The translations under genes were made by a program, and so were the position numbers. Positions 53,772 to 64,000 of a stretch of 64,000 nt of DNA are shown here, one piece after another. Numbering within the stretch: position 1 is the first letter of the stretch; each line of letters starts with the position of its first letter. The notes below the pieces were generated by a model that had not been told where the DNA came from, did no database searches, and saw only the letters and a list, made by a program, of their open reading frames with translations. This stretch comes from Streptomyces mirabilis (lineage in GTDB: Bacteria > Actinomycetota > Actinomycetes > Streptomycetales > Streptomycetaceae): NCBI RefSeq assembly GCF_018310535.1, contig NZ_CP074102.1, forward strand, positions 7,192,001-7,256,000, written 5' to 3'.

Positions 53772-55142
53772 TCACAGCTCGAACGACTCGTGGTGGATAC
53801 GGCGGTCGGGGACCCCGGCCGCGCGCAGCGCCCCGTACAGGTCCCGTGCCATGGCGGGCGGACCGCACAGATAGATGTCATGCCCGATGAGGTCGGGCAC
53901 GGCCTCCCGCAGGGAATCGGCGGTGAACCGCGGACGTGTCCCGTCGGCGCCGTTGACCGCGTACAGGACGCGCGCCCCACGCCACTGCGCTATCGCCTCC
54001 AGCTCGGCGCCGAGCGCGAGGTCCTCGGCCGTGCTCGCCCGGTAGAGCAGCGTCACGTCGCCGGGCCCGCCGGGCAGCGTCTCGAACAGGGCGCGCAGCG
54101 GTGTGATGCCGACGCCGCCGGCGATCAGCAGCGCCTTGCGTCCGGTGTGCCGCTCGGCGGTCAGCGCCCCGTAGGGCCCCTCCGCCCACACCCGGGTGCC
54201 GGGCCGCAGCAGCCCCACGGCGGCACTGTGGTCGCCGAGCGCCTTCACGGTGATCCGCATCAGGTCGGGGCGCGGCGGGGCCGACAGCGAGTACGGCGTC
54301 GAGGTCCACCGCATCCCGTCGGAGAGGAACCGCCAGCGGAAGAACTGCCCTGCCTGGGCGTTCAGCTCGTCCAGCCGTTCCCCGCGTACGACGACGGAGA
54401 AGACGCCGGGCGCCTCGCGGTGCACGGACTCCACGCGCAGCTGGTGGCGCAGGTTGAGCCGTACCGGGGTGAGCAGCCGGAACCAGACGACCAGGGCGGC
54501 CGTGCCCAGGTAAAGCACGTACCAGGCGGCCTGGGCGGCGGTGTCGCCGACGAAGTCCGAGCCCAGCGCGAGCTGGTGGAAGAAGGTGAGGAACACGGCC
54601 ACGTACGTCAGCAGGTGCAGGTAGTACCAGAACTCGTGGCTGATCCGGCGGCGGGCCGCGCGCGCCGAGGTGATCCCGACGGCGAAGAGGATGAGCGTGC
54701 CGGTCGTGGCCTTGAGCATGTCCGGGTAGTCGAACACCACGCTCAGCGTCTCGTGCACGATGCCCGCCCCGTCCTGGGCGGCGTATCCGAAGAGGATCAG
54801 CGTGACATGCGCCACCAGCAGGCTGACCGTGTACCGGCCGGCCATGGCGTGCCAGCGGGCGACCCGGTCGGAGCCGATCCGCCGCTCCAGCACGGGCACC
54901 CGGGCCATCAGCGCCACGAGCACCGCGCAGCTGTAGCCGCACAGCAGTCCGGCGATCCGCCCGGCGTCCGTCAGCCACCCGGCGAGGCCCACCACCGACC
55001 GCGTGTCGTACCACCACAGGGCGACGACCGCACCGGCCCCGGCCCAGAGCAGGGCCAGCAGGGGCCCGGCGGGTGAGGGACGCGGCCGTCCGCGTCCGCG
55101 TGACGGGCGAGGGACCGCTGTCCGCTCGTATACCGTGGTCAT
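53772..55142 (-). CDS. ferric-reductase-like transmembrane flavoprotein, copy B
   Basis: The 456-aa paralogue of the protein at 51824 has the same layout: helices with WHAMAGRYTVSLLVAHVTL and FWYYLHLLTYVAVFLTFFHQL, then RWRFLSDGM/TPYSLSAPP, GGVGITPLRALFETLPGG and CGPPAMARDLYGAL. The ATG at 55142 (MTTVYERTAVPRPS) has a good GGAAGGAC site. It is the first gene of the minus-strand unit 53285-55142 and is divergent from the two-component system. Confidence 0.92.
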   Translation of the reverse strand: MTTVYERTAVPRPSRGRGRPRPSPAGPLLALLWAGAGAVVALWWYDTRSVVGLAGWLTDAGRIAGLLCGYSCAVLVALMARVPVLERRIGSDRVARWHAMAGRYTVSLLVAHVTLILFGYAAQDGAGIVHETLSVVFDYPDMLKATTGTLILFAVGITSARAARRRISHEFWYYLHLLTYVAVFLTFFHQLALGSDFVGDTAAQAAWYVLYLGTAALVVWFRLLTPVRLNLRHQLRVESVHREAPGVFSVVVRGERLDELNAQAGQFFRWRFLSDGMRWTSTPYSLSAPPRPDLMRITVKALGDHSAAVGLLRPGTRVWAEGPYGALTAERHTGRKALLIAGGVGITPLRALFETLPGGPGDVTLLYRASTAEDLALGAELEAIAQWRGARVLYAVNGADGTRPRFTADSLREAVPDLIGHDIYLCGPPAMARDLYGALRAAGVPDRRIHHESFEL

Positions 55143-55187
55143 ATGTCCGTCCTTCCGGCTGTCCGGGAGGAAACTGTGCTTCGGCAA

Positions 55188-55278
55188 CTTCTGAGCGGCC
55201 TCTGAATGGGCGCCTTCGTCGCGGATTCACAGGAAACGGAGAGCGGCACATGCGGCCCGCTCAGAGGAAACTCAGAGG
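55188..55278. promoter_or_regulatory. two pairs of 11-bp-spaced direct repeats in the divergent promoter
   Basis: Plus strand: CTCAGAGG-AAA-CTCAGAGG (55260-55278). Minus strand: TCAGAGG-CCGC-TCAGAAG (55205-55188). Each pair has an 11-bp period, the usual arrangement for OmpR/PhoB-type regulators. One pair faces each gene, so the response regulator at 55327 probably controls both itself and the reductase operon. Confidence 0.65.
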
Positions 55279-55326
55279 CGGGAGGAGGGCTGCCGGCTCC
55301 GGCGAGGGGCGATCCTGGAAGACGAT

Positions 55327-56079
55327 ATGAACACTCCCCGCTCCCGAGGCACTGGCCTGCCCGCGCTCACCCGCCCCGACGGCACCCCCGTGCGGGTCCT
55401 CGTCGTCGACGACGACCCCGACCTGGCCGAGGTGCTCTCCGGCGCCCTGCGCTACGAGGGCTGGGTGGTCCGGACGGCGGGCGACGGGGCCTCGGCCGTC
55501 ACCGAGGCACGTGAGCTGATGCCGGACGCCGTCGTCCTCGACGTGATGCTCCCGGACACCGACGGCTTCGCCGTGCTGCGCACCCTGCACACCGTGCACC
55601 CCGAGGTCTGTGTGCTCTTCCTCACCGCGCGGGACGCCGTCGAGGACCGCATCGCGGGCATCACGGCGGGCGGCGACGACTACGTGACCAAGCCGTTCAG
55701 CCTGGAGGAGGTCGTCGCCCGGCTGCGCGGCCTGCTGCGTCGCGCGGGCATGGCCCGGCAACTGGACGAGGGCCCGCGCCTGACCGTCGGCGACCTCGTG
55801 ATGGACGAGGAGGCCCGCGAGGTGACCCGGGGCGGCGAGCTGGTCGAGCTGTCGCCGACCGAGTTCGAACTGCTGCGCTTCCTGATGCGCAACCCGCGCC
55901 GGGTGCTCAGCAAGGCGCAGATCCTCGACCGCGTCTGGTCCTACGACTTCGGCGGCCAGGCCCATGTCGTGGAGCTGTACATCTCGTACCTGCGTAAAAA
56001 GGTGGACGCGGGCCGCGAGCCCATGATCCACACGGTGCGGGGCGCCGGGTACGTGATCAAGCCGGTGGTCGGACGATGA
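55327..56079 (+). CDS. OmpR-family response regulator
   Basis: The 250-aa protein has a receiver domain (about 22-135) with Asp72 in VVLDVMLPDTDG as phospho-acceptor and Lys122 in VTKPFSLEE, and a C-terminal winged-helix domain (about 150-248: ELSPTEFELLRFLMRNP, VVELYISYLRKKVD, IHTVRGAGYVIKP). The ATG at 55327 follows GGAAGA. It overlaps the kinase gene by 4 bp and is divergent from the flavin redox operon, whose promoter has direct repeats of OmpR type. Confidence 0.94.
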   Translation: MNTPRSRGTGLPALTRPDGTPVRVLVVDDDPDLAEVLSGALRYEGWVVRTAGDGASAVTEARELMPDAVVLDVMLPDTDGFAVLRTLHTVHPEVCVLFLTARDAVEDRIAGITAGGDDYVTKPFSLEEVVARLRGLLRRAGMARQLDEGPRLTVGDLVMDEEAREVTRGGELVELSPTEFELLRFLMRNPRRVLSKAQILDRVWSYDFGGQAHVVELYISYLRKKVDAGREPMIHTVRGAGYVIKPVVGR

Positions 56080-57569
56080 GCCGGCACTGGTGGCCACGGG
56101 TGCGGGCGGGCGTACGCCGGCTGCCGCGCCCGCGCACGATGCGGGCCCGCCTCACCGCCGGGCTCCTGGTGCTGCTCGCCGTCAGCTGCGCCGCCGTCGG
56201 GGTGGCCGCGGTGTACGAACTGAACGGCTTCCTCACCGGCCGCCTCGACCAGCAGCTGCACGACGTGGGGGTGCGGTTCCCCGCGAGCCTGGAGCACGGG
56301 GCCGGTATGAAGATGTCCGACCACGACGGCGACGAGAACGGCGACACCAGGCGGCAGAGCACCGGCACCTTCGGCGCGCGGCTGGTCGGCCGGGACGTCA
56401 CCAACGCGGCGGTCGTGCCCTCCGGCCAGAACATCACCGACCTGAACGTGTCCTTGACCACCTCCGACCGGCGGACCCTCGCCGGTATCCGCACCGACGG
56501 CCGCGCCCACACCGTCTGCCTGTCGGCACTCGGCGACTACCGCGTGATGGCGGCGCGCGGACTGGACGGCGACGTCCTGATCGCCGGACTGCCGATGGAA
56601 CCGGTCCGGGCCGCCGTGCACCGCCTGGAACTGGTCGCCGCCTGTGTCTTCGGCCTGGCCCTCGTGATCGCCGGAGTCGCCGGAGCCCTGTGGGTGCGCT
56701 GGTCGCTGCGCCCACTGAGCCGGGTCGCCGCGACCGCGACCCGGGTCAGTGAGCTGCCGCTCGCCAGCGGTGAGGTGGCGCTGCCGCCGCGCGCGCCCGA
56801 GCAGGACCCGCGCAGCGAGGTGGGCCGCCTCGCCGGCGCCTTCAACAGGATGCTCGGCCATGTCGAGGACGCGCTGACCAAGCGGCACGCGAGCGAGGAA
56901 CGGCTGCGCAGCTTCGCGGCCGACGCCAGCCATGAGCTGCGCACGCCGGTCGCCTCGGTCCGCGGCCACGCCGAGCTGGCGCTGCTGCACCCGGACCCGG
57001 TGCCGCCCAAGGTCACCCGGGCCCTCGAACGCATCGCCGCCGAGTCGGCGCGGATGGGCGAGATGGTCGACGACCTGCTCCTGCTCGCCCGTCTCGACGC
57101 GGGCCGCCCGTTGGAGCGCCTTCCCGTCGACCTCACGCACCTCGTCCTCGACTCGGTCACCGACGCCCGCGCCGCGGGCCCCGACCACCGCTGGACGTTG
57201 GAACTCCCGGAGGAGCCGGTCACGGTGACGGGCGACGCCCACCGTCTCCAACAAGTGTTGGCCAACCTGTTGGCCAACGCCCGTTGGCACACGCCCGTTG
57301 GCACCAAGGTCACGGTGTCCCTGGAGACCGACGCCAAGACGGCCGTCCTGACGGTCCACGACGACGGTCCGGGAGTCCCGGAGGACGTCCAGCCCGGCGT
57401 CTTCGAACGCTTCACCAGAGCCGACCGCCGCCGCACCGGGGGAGCGGGCGGTGGCGCGGGCCTGGGGCTGTCCATCGTGGCGGCCGTGGTGGAGGCCCAC
57501 GGCGGCACGGTCGAGCTGGAGAGCCGTCCGGGGGCGACAAGGTTCACGGTCCGACTGGGCGCCCAGTAA
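56076..57569 (+). CDS. membrane sensor histidine kinase
   Basis: The 497-aa partner of the regulator at 55327 has two transmembrane segments (about 25-47 and 186-207) enclosing an extracytoplasmic sensor of about 135 residues with a His/Asp-rich stretch (MKMSDHDGDENGD), possibly metal-binding. Then come HAMP (about 208-262), HisKA with His286 in DASHELRTPVASVRG, and HATPase_c (NLLANARWHTP, VHDDGPGVPEDVQPG, GGGAGLGLSIVAAV). The acidic sensor loop beside a ferric-reductase locus suggests metal or redox sensing, but this is inference. Confidence 0.93.
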   Translation: MSRHWWPRVRAGVRRLPRPRTMRARLTAGLLVLLAVSCAAVGVAAVYELNGFLTGRLDQQLHDVGVRFPASLEHGAGMKMSDHDGDENGDTRRQSTGTFGARLVGRDVTNAAVVPSGQNITDLNVSLTTSDRRTLAGIRTDGRAHTVCLSALGDYRVMAARGLDGDVLIAGLPMEPVRAAVHRLELVAACVFGLALVIAGVAGALWVRWSLRPLSRVAATATRVSELPLASGEVALPPRAPEQDPRSEVGRLAGAFNRMLGHVEDALTKRHASEERLRSFAADASHELRTPVASVRGHAELALLHPDPVPPKVTRALERIAAESARMGEMVDDLLLLARLDAGRPLERLPVDLTHLVLDSVTDARAAGPDHRWTLELPEEPVTVTGDAHRLQQVLANLLANARWHTPVGTKVTVSLETDAKTAVLTVHDDGPGVPEDVQPGVFERFTRADRRRTGGAGGGAGLGLSIVAAVVEAHGGTVELESRPGATRFTVRLGAQ

Positions 57570-57575
57570 GAGGCA

Positions 57576-57618
57576 CGGGGCTGTGACGCCATGCGGCTCC
57601 GCCGCGTGGGCGCGCCCG
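57576..57618. repeat. dispersed intergenic repeat, copy 2
   Basis: CGGGGCTGTGAC, four variable bases, then TGCGGCTCCGCCGCGTGGG and CGCG, matching 8711-8753, directly after the kinase stop. Confidence 0.6.
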
Positions 57619-57636
57619 GCCGCGAACCACCCGCAC

Positions 57637-58326
57637 CTAGTAACGAGTGATCGCAGTCCCCCCACTCACCGTCCCGATCGCCATATGCGGCTCCTTGGCG
57701 GGATCGAGCCACGCGAGAATCCGTCGCATCGCGTCCTCCGACACCGACACACAGCCAGCCGTCGCCCCGGCCCCGTCGACGTGCAGGAAGATCCCCGCCC
57801 CGCGCCCCCGCACGGGCCGCCCGTAGTTGAACCCCACGACCAGCGCGTAGGCGTACTGCCTCGCGTACGCGATCAGATGCTCGGACTCGGACGCACGGCA
57901 GTCGGCCGGCCGTGGCTCGGTCCACCGGTTGTAGGAACGGGAGTCGTTGTCCTGGCACCACCAGGACTCCTTCCGCACCCGCCGGTACTGAAGCGCGGTG
58001 CCGGCCGGCGCGGCCTTGATCCCGAAGGCGAACGGAAGGTCGTACAGCCCCGTGGGTGTCGTGTTCGATCCCTGCTTGCGTGAGCCCCCCTCGGTCAGCC
58101 CCTTCGCCCCGAAGCGCGCCGCCGCCGAACCGGCCTTCACCCAGTGCCCGTCGCGCCGGTCCCACCAGGTGAGCGTGCCCGACGTCGAGTCCACGCGGGC
58201 CGCCTGAGCCGTGATCAGCTGGCCGCCGCCACCGGTGTCCGCCATCTGCTCGGGGAGGGTGGGCGGACCGCTGGGGGCCAGGGCGAGCAGGGACGCGGAC
58301 GCGAGGGCGGCGGCTGCGAGGCGCAT
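57637..58326 (-). CDS. secreted L,D-transpeptidase-like (YkuD) protein
   Basis: The 229-aa protein has a signal peptide (MRLAAAALASASLLALAPSG) and a YkuD-type catalytic domain. Visible are TPTGLYDLPFAFGI, the catalytic-site H-V-D-G-A-G-A-T-A-G-C-V segment (GIFLHVDGAGATAGCVSVSE, with the nucleophilic Cys) and a C-terminal MAIGTVSGG. It may cross-link peptidoglycan outside the cell. The domain is more like the L,D-transpeptidase-related actinobacterial group than classical Ldt. Confidence 0.82.
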   Translation of the reverse strand: MRLAAAALASASLLALAPSGPPTLPEQMADTGGGGQLITAQAARVDSTSGTLTWWDRRDGHWVKAGSAAARFGAKGLTEGGSRKQGSNTTPTGLYDLPFAFGIKAAPAGTALQYRRVRKESWWCQDNDSRSYNRWTEPRPADCRASESEHLIAYARQYAYALVVGFNYGRPVRGRGAGIFLHVDGAGATAGCVSVSEDAMRRILAWLDPAKEPHMAIGTVSGGTAITRY

Positions 58327-58329
58327 GGC

Positions 58330-58917
58330 TCAGACCGTACGGGGAGGCAGCGGGAGCGGCAGCCCGGGCAGGCCGTCCAGGCTCGTGGCCACGTGGTCCT
58401 TCTTGGTGAAGTACTCGCTCAGCGAGGCGTCGTCCTCGCGCGCGAAGCGCTTGCCGTGCAGGTCGCGGTCCGCTTCGTACGACATGAAGGGCACGGCGTA
58501 GCCGCAGGTGTCCCGGACGAGTTCGGCGGTCACGACGATGATCGCGCGCAGACCGTGCGGGGTCGGGTCGATGTCGGGGAAGTGCGTGAGCAGTTCCTTG
58601 AAGCGGGGGTCGTCGCGGAAGACGGGCTCGCCCTGGCCGTGCACCCGGACGATGTTCGGCGGGCCCTGGAAGGCGCACCACATGAGGGTGATCCGGCCGT
58701 TCTCCCGGAGATGGGCGATCGTCTCCGCGTTGCTGCCGGCGAAGTCCAGGTAGGCGACGGTGAGTTCGTCGAGGACGGCGAACGAGCCCGTGAGGCCCTT
58801 GGGGGAGAGGTTGACCGTGCCGTCCCCGGACAGGGGTGCCGTCGCGGTGAAGAAGAGGGGCTGCGCCTCGATGAACGAACGCAGCCTGCCGTCTATGCGC
58901 TCATAAGTCTTTCCCAT
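58330..58917 (-). CDS. pyridoxamine 5'-phosphate oxidase family protein
   Basis: The 195-aa split-barrel flavin- or F420-binding-type protein has LFFTATAPLSGDGTVNLSPKG, TVAYLDFAGSNAETIAHLRE and GRITLMWCAFQGPPNIVRVHG. Family members oxidise or reduce small molecules, and the substrate here is unknown. It is translated 3 bp before the L,D-transpeptidase gene, so the two share an mRNA. Confidence 0.85.
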   Translation of the reverse strand: MGKTYERIDGRLRSFIEAQPLFFTATAPLSGDGTVNLSPKGLTGSFAVLDELTVAYLDFAGSNAETIAHLRENGRITLMWCAFQGPPNIVRVHGQGEPVFRDDPRFKELLTHFPDIDPTPHGLRAIIVVTAELVRDTCGYAVPFMSYEADRDLHGKRFAREDDASLSEYFTKKDHVATSLDGLPGLPLPLPPRTV

Positions 58918-59000
58918 GTCTAACGATTATTGGGCAAGACCGTTCGCCTGTCTAAGGAATTCACCCGTCCGGCGCATTGGTTCACGTGGCGGACGGATCC

Positions 59001-59043
59001 GTGGCCGCTGCGCCCCGGTCGGCGGACGGGGCGCAGCGGCCAC
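59001..59043 (-). terminator. 16-bp-stem hairpin after the two-repeat secreted protein
   Basis: GTGGCCGCTGCGCCCC (59001-59016) pairs perfectly with GGGGCGCAGCGGCCAC (59028-59043), starting 8 bp past the minus-strand stop at 59052. Confidence 0.7.
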
Positions 59044-59051
59044 GGAAGACG

Positions 59052-59909
59052 TCACTTGTTGAGCGTGCAGGTCGCGAGGGAGTCCAGGCCCGTGGGCTTG
59101 GCCGCGGTGCGGCCGATGGAGATGGCGATGCGGTCGATGGTCGACTTCCGCTTGTCCGCCAGGGGGCCGAGGATCGCGTTCTGCACGAAGTTCGGTCCGC
59201 CCTGGCCGACAGTGTTCGCCAGTCGGGTGTTCGCCTCGGTGATCTGGGTGTTCAGGAGCGTCAGGTTGCGGGTGACCTCGGCCTGCGCGGAGGCGGGGAT
59301 CGCGGGCAGCTTCGACGCGACGTCCGGGCAGGTGATGGTGCCGGCGGCGGTGGTGCTGCCGGTGTTGCCCGTGTTTCCGGTGTTCCCCGTGTTGCCTGCC
59401 TGCTGGGTGGCCGTCGCGCTCGGGGCCGCGGTGGCGGCGGCGCCGCCCGAGTTCACCCCGTTCGCGTTCAGGGTGCAGGGCGCGAGCGAGTCGAGACCCG
59501 TGGGCTTGGCCGCGGTGCGGCCGATCGCGGTGGCGATGCGGTTGATCGTCGCCACCCGCTTGTCCTTGAGGGGGCCGAGGATCGCGTTCTGCACGAAGTT
59601 CGGTCCGCCCTGGCCGACGGTGTCGACGAGCCGCTTGTTGGCCTCGGCGATCTGGGTGTCCAGGAGGGTGAGGTTGCGGGTGACCTCGGCCTGCGCGGAG
59701 GCGGGGATCGCGGGCAGGCTCGGCGCGACGGCCGGGCAGTTCACGGTGCCCGGGGAGGTCGCGGCCTTGGTCGTGGCGTTCGTGCTGTTCTTGGACGTCT
59801 CCCCGGCCAAGGCGTTGCCGGCGATCACGGCTCCGGAGAGCACCACCGCGGCGGTGCCGCCGATCATCAGGACGCGGCGCTTGTTGTACTTCGGAAGGGC
59901 CCTGGACAT
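59052..59909 (-). CDS. secreted protein with two near-identical repeats, function unknown
   Basis: The 285-aa exported protein has an N-terminal signal/anchor (RRVLMIGGTAAVVLSGAVIA) and two copies of an approximately 100-residue module joined by a Gly/Asn/Thr linker (GNTGNTGNTGNTG). Each copy has LPAIPASAQAEVTRNLTLL, TVGQGGPNFVQNAILGPL and AIGRTAAKPTGLDSL and ends with a Cys (PCTLN, TCTLNK). The two Cys in each copy could form disulfides. A 50-bp stretch is identical between the copies (59161-59210, 59569-59618). No known family is recognised. Confidence 0.8.
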   Translation of the reverse strand: MSRALPKYNKRRVLMIGGTAAVVLSGAVIAGNALAGETSKNSTNATTKAATSPGTVNCPAVAPSLPAIPASAQAEVTRNLTLLDTQIAEANKRLVDTVGQGGPNFVQNAILGPLKDKRVATINRIATAIGRTAAKPTGLDSLAPCTLNANGVNSGGAAATAAPSATATQQAGNTGNTGNTGNTGSTTAAGTITCPDVASKLPAIPASAQAEVTRNLTLLNTQITEANTRLANTVGQGGPNFVQNAILGPLADKRKSTIDRIAISIGRTAAKPTGLDSLATCTLNK

Positions 59910-60172
59910 GCGGAAGCCTCACTCGGTTCGGGGATGGGGGACCGTCCGGTGGTCGTCCGGGCGGTCCGTGGCTCGTCGCGTCTCGGTCTGCGAAGACCTC
60001 GGCGGCAAAAACCTCGGTGTACGAAAACCTCGGTGTACAAAAACGCGGCGCCTGCGTTCGGAGAGAGGTACGAGAAAGCGCGTTCTTTCGTTCAAGCGCT
60101 CTCCAAAGATTTCGTCGCGGCCCTCGCGAGTGCCGTCCGGGCCCGCGGACGGCACCTACGGGTGACCCGCGA

Positions 60173-60221
60173 TTGACGATTCATGCGGAGTACTGCATAC
60201 TCATGCATATCAGCGAATGCA
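60173..60221 (+). promoter_or_regulatory. argG promoter overlapped by ARG boxes
   Basis: -35 TTGACG (60173-60178), 17 bp, -10 CATACT (60196-60201). Overlapping and following it are TGCAT-ACTC-ATGCA (60194-60207) and TGCAT-N8-ATGCA (60204-60221), the AT-rich dyads expected of ArgR sites. They reach into the leader, so ArgR can block initiation. Confidence 0.75.
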
Positions 60222-60237
60222 GTGTGAGGAGAAACTC

Positions 60238-61431
<1,194 letters not shown>

Positions 61432-61438
61432 GCAGTAG

Positions 61439-62947
<1,509 letters not shown>

Positions 62948-62952
62948 GGGAA

Positions 62953-62982
62953 GCGCCCCGAAAGGGGCGCGGGGAACTGCGC
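62953..62982. repeat. Streptomyces-type intergenic repeat, copy 2, with hairpin
   Basis: GCGCCCC-GAAA-GGGGCGC (62953-62970) followed by GGGGAACTGCGC. GGGGCGCGGGGAACTGCGC (62964-62982) is the exact reverse complement of 7249-7267. It lies 5 bp after argH and likely serves as its terminator. Confidence 0.65.
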
Positions 62983-63101
62983 GAGCGACCCCCACCATCC
63001 CGCACCCGCCGAATCACCGCACCGACCGAGCGCTGAGGCGAAGGTCATCGCGGGTTACGTTGGTCAGGAGCCGCACCGGAGCCGACCGAACGGAGCCCGC
63101 G

Positions 63102-64000
63102 ATGCCCTTCGCCCGTCTCGCGACCGCCACGACGCCCACCTGCCACATCGGCCTGGGCCTCGCCGCAGTAGGCCGCCCGGGTTACATCAACCTCGGCCGA
63201 GACCATGACCTCGGAGAGAATCGCAGCGTCGAAACGCTGCGCGCCCGTACCCACGAACTCCTCGACGCCGCCTACGCCCAGGGCGTGCGCTACTTCGACG
63301 CGGCCCGCTCCTACGGCCGCTCGGAGGAGTTCCTCGCCGACTGGCTGAAGAGCCGGCCGGACGTCGACGACGTGGTCATCGGCAGCAAGTGGGGCTACAC
63401 GTACACCGCGGACTGGACCACCGACGCCGAGAAGCACGAGGTCAAGGACCACACCCTCGCCACGTACGAGCGACAGCGCGCCGAGACCGCCGCACTGCTC
63501 GGTGACCGGCTCGACCTGTACCAGATCCACTCGGTGACCCCGGACAGCCCGGCCCTCACCGACAAGGAACTCCACGCGAAGCTCGCCGAGGCGGCCGCCC
63601 AGGGCCTTTCGATCGGCTTCTCCACGAGCGGGCCCGCCCAGGCCGACGCCATCCGCGCCGCGCTCGCCGTGACGGTCGACGGCGAGCCCCTCTTCCGTAC
63701 CGTCCAGTCCACGTACAACGTCCTGGAGACCTCGGCGGCGCCCGCCCTCGCCGAGGCGCACGACGCCGGGCTCACGGTGATCGTCAAGGAGGGCATGGCC
63801 AACGGCCGCCTGGCCGCCGAGCACGCGCCGGACGCGGTGCGGGCGATCGCGGAGGAGACGGGCCTCGGCGCCGACGCCGTCGCCCTCGCGCTGATCCTGC
63901 GGCAGCCCTGGGCCGGAGTCGTCCTCTCGGGCGCGGCCACCTCCGCCCAGCTCGCCTCGAACCTGCACGCGGCGGTCGTCGACCTGGACGAGGACCAGCT
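63102..64000 (+). CDS. aldo/keto reductase, truncated by the window end
   Basis: The frame from ATG 63102 is open to the window edge (299 codons). It has aldo/keto reductase features: MPFARLATATTPTCHIGLGL, the catalytic Asp/Tyr region VRYFDAARSYGRSEEFLADW, the Lys strand VIGSKWGY, the His in LDLYQIHSV and a late SGAATSAQLASNL. It uses NADPH to reduce a carbonyl, and the substrate is unknown. The start was chosen as the first in-frame ATG. There is only a weak CGGAG upstream. Confidence 0.88.
   Translation, partial: MPFARLATATTPTCHIGLGLAAVGRPGYINLGRDHDLGENRSVETLRARTHELLDAAYAQGVRYFDAARSYGRSEEFLADWLKSRPDVDDVVIGSKWGYTYTADWTTDAEKHEVKDHTLATYERQRAETAALLGDRLDLYQIHSVTPDSPALTDKELHAKLAEAAAQGLSIGFSTSGPAQADAIRAALAVTVDGEPLFRTVQSTYNVLETSAAPALAEAHDAGLTVIVKEGMANGRLAAEHAPDAVRAIAEETGLGADAVALALILRQPWAGVVLSGAATSAQLASNLHAAVVDLDEDQ

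Noticed and set aside
52349..55076. Long plus-strand frames over the ferric-reductase genes
   Set aside because: They are antisense to two paralogous, well-recognised membrane flavoproteins.
63045..63968. 307-codon minus-strand frame at the window end
   Set aside because: The plus strand encodes an aldo/keto reductase with clear motifs. This is its shadow.

Overview
This window is high-GC, actinobacterial DNA and almost certainly a Streptomyces chromosome. Codon third positions are strongly G/C, many genes start with GTG, and starts overlap the previous stop as ATGA or GTGA. It carries Streptomyces-type families: an SsgA-like sporulation protein, an NsdA-like TPR regulator, SpoIIE phosphatases, DUF1918, DUF5997 and DUF6314. 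No tRNA, rRNA, CRISPR array or intact insertion sequence was found.

Layout. 0-12.4 kb is core: the end of rpmI, rplT, a SpoU/TrmH RNA methyltransferase, a PAS histidine kinase, pheS-pheT, a SpoIIE-type phosphatase, an NsdA-like regulator, a NUDIX hydrolase and a 3-hydroxyacyl-CoA dehydrogenase. 12.5-28 kb is a mosaic of small units with their own regulators: a secreted GHL10-type hydrolase; a divergent EamA exporter/MocR pair whose start codons overlap; a TetR-MFS-SRPBCC-carotenoid oxygenase cluster; a secreted GH51 arabinofuranosidase with a palindromic operator; a MerR/carboxymuconolactone-decarboxylase pair with a textbook 19-bp-spacer promoter; and a LysR-like protein without its DNA-binding domain opposite DUF5997. 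28-36.5 kb is a worn accessory region: a frameshifted gene, a large PAS-GAF-SpoIIE-HATPase protein with a decayed HATPase tail beside it, a small secreted protein, an SsgA-like protein, a NIPSNAP protein, several gene remnants, and a TetR whose palindromic site recurs 3 kb away. 36.5-43.8 kb is a catabolic operon behind a TetR: extradiol dioxygenase, FAH-family hydrolase, FAD monooxygenase and acetoacetate-CoA ligase, then a nitroreductase. A second small secreted protein at 44.2 kb is interrupted by an in-frame TAG.

45.6-50.5 kb is the argC-J-B-D-R arginine cluster; argG and argH follow at 60.2-62.9 kb. Between them lies a flavin-based membrane redox locus: ApbE flavin transferase, two FMN-binding secreted or anchored proteins, two paralogous ferric-reductase-like membrane flavoproteins, and a divergent OmpR/HK two-component system with 11-bp direct-repeat sites in the shared promoter region. 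After it come an L,D-transpeptidase-like protein, a pyridoxamine-phosphate-oxidase-family protein and a secreted protein made of two near-identical repeats. The window ends inside an aldo/keto reductase.

How the parts work together. The arg genes form the ornithine-to-arginine pathway under ArgR, with ARG-box-like TGCAT/ATGCA dyads before argG and a consensus-like promoter before argC. The flavin locus looks like one electron-transfer chain: the membrane reductase passes electrons outward to FMN covalently attached by ApbE. The 37-43 kb operon reads as ring hydroxylation, meta cleavage, hydrolysis of the cleavage product and CoA activation of a released keto acid. Its substrate cannot be read from sequence.
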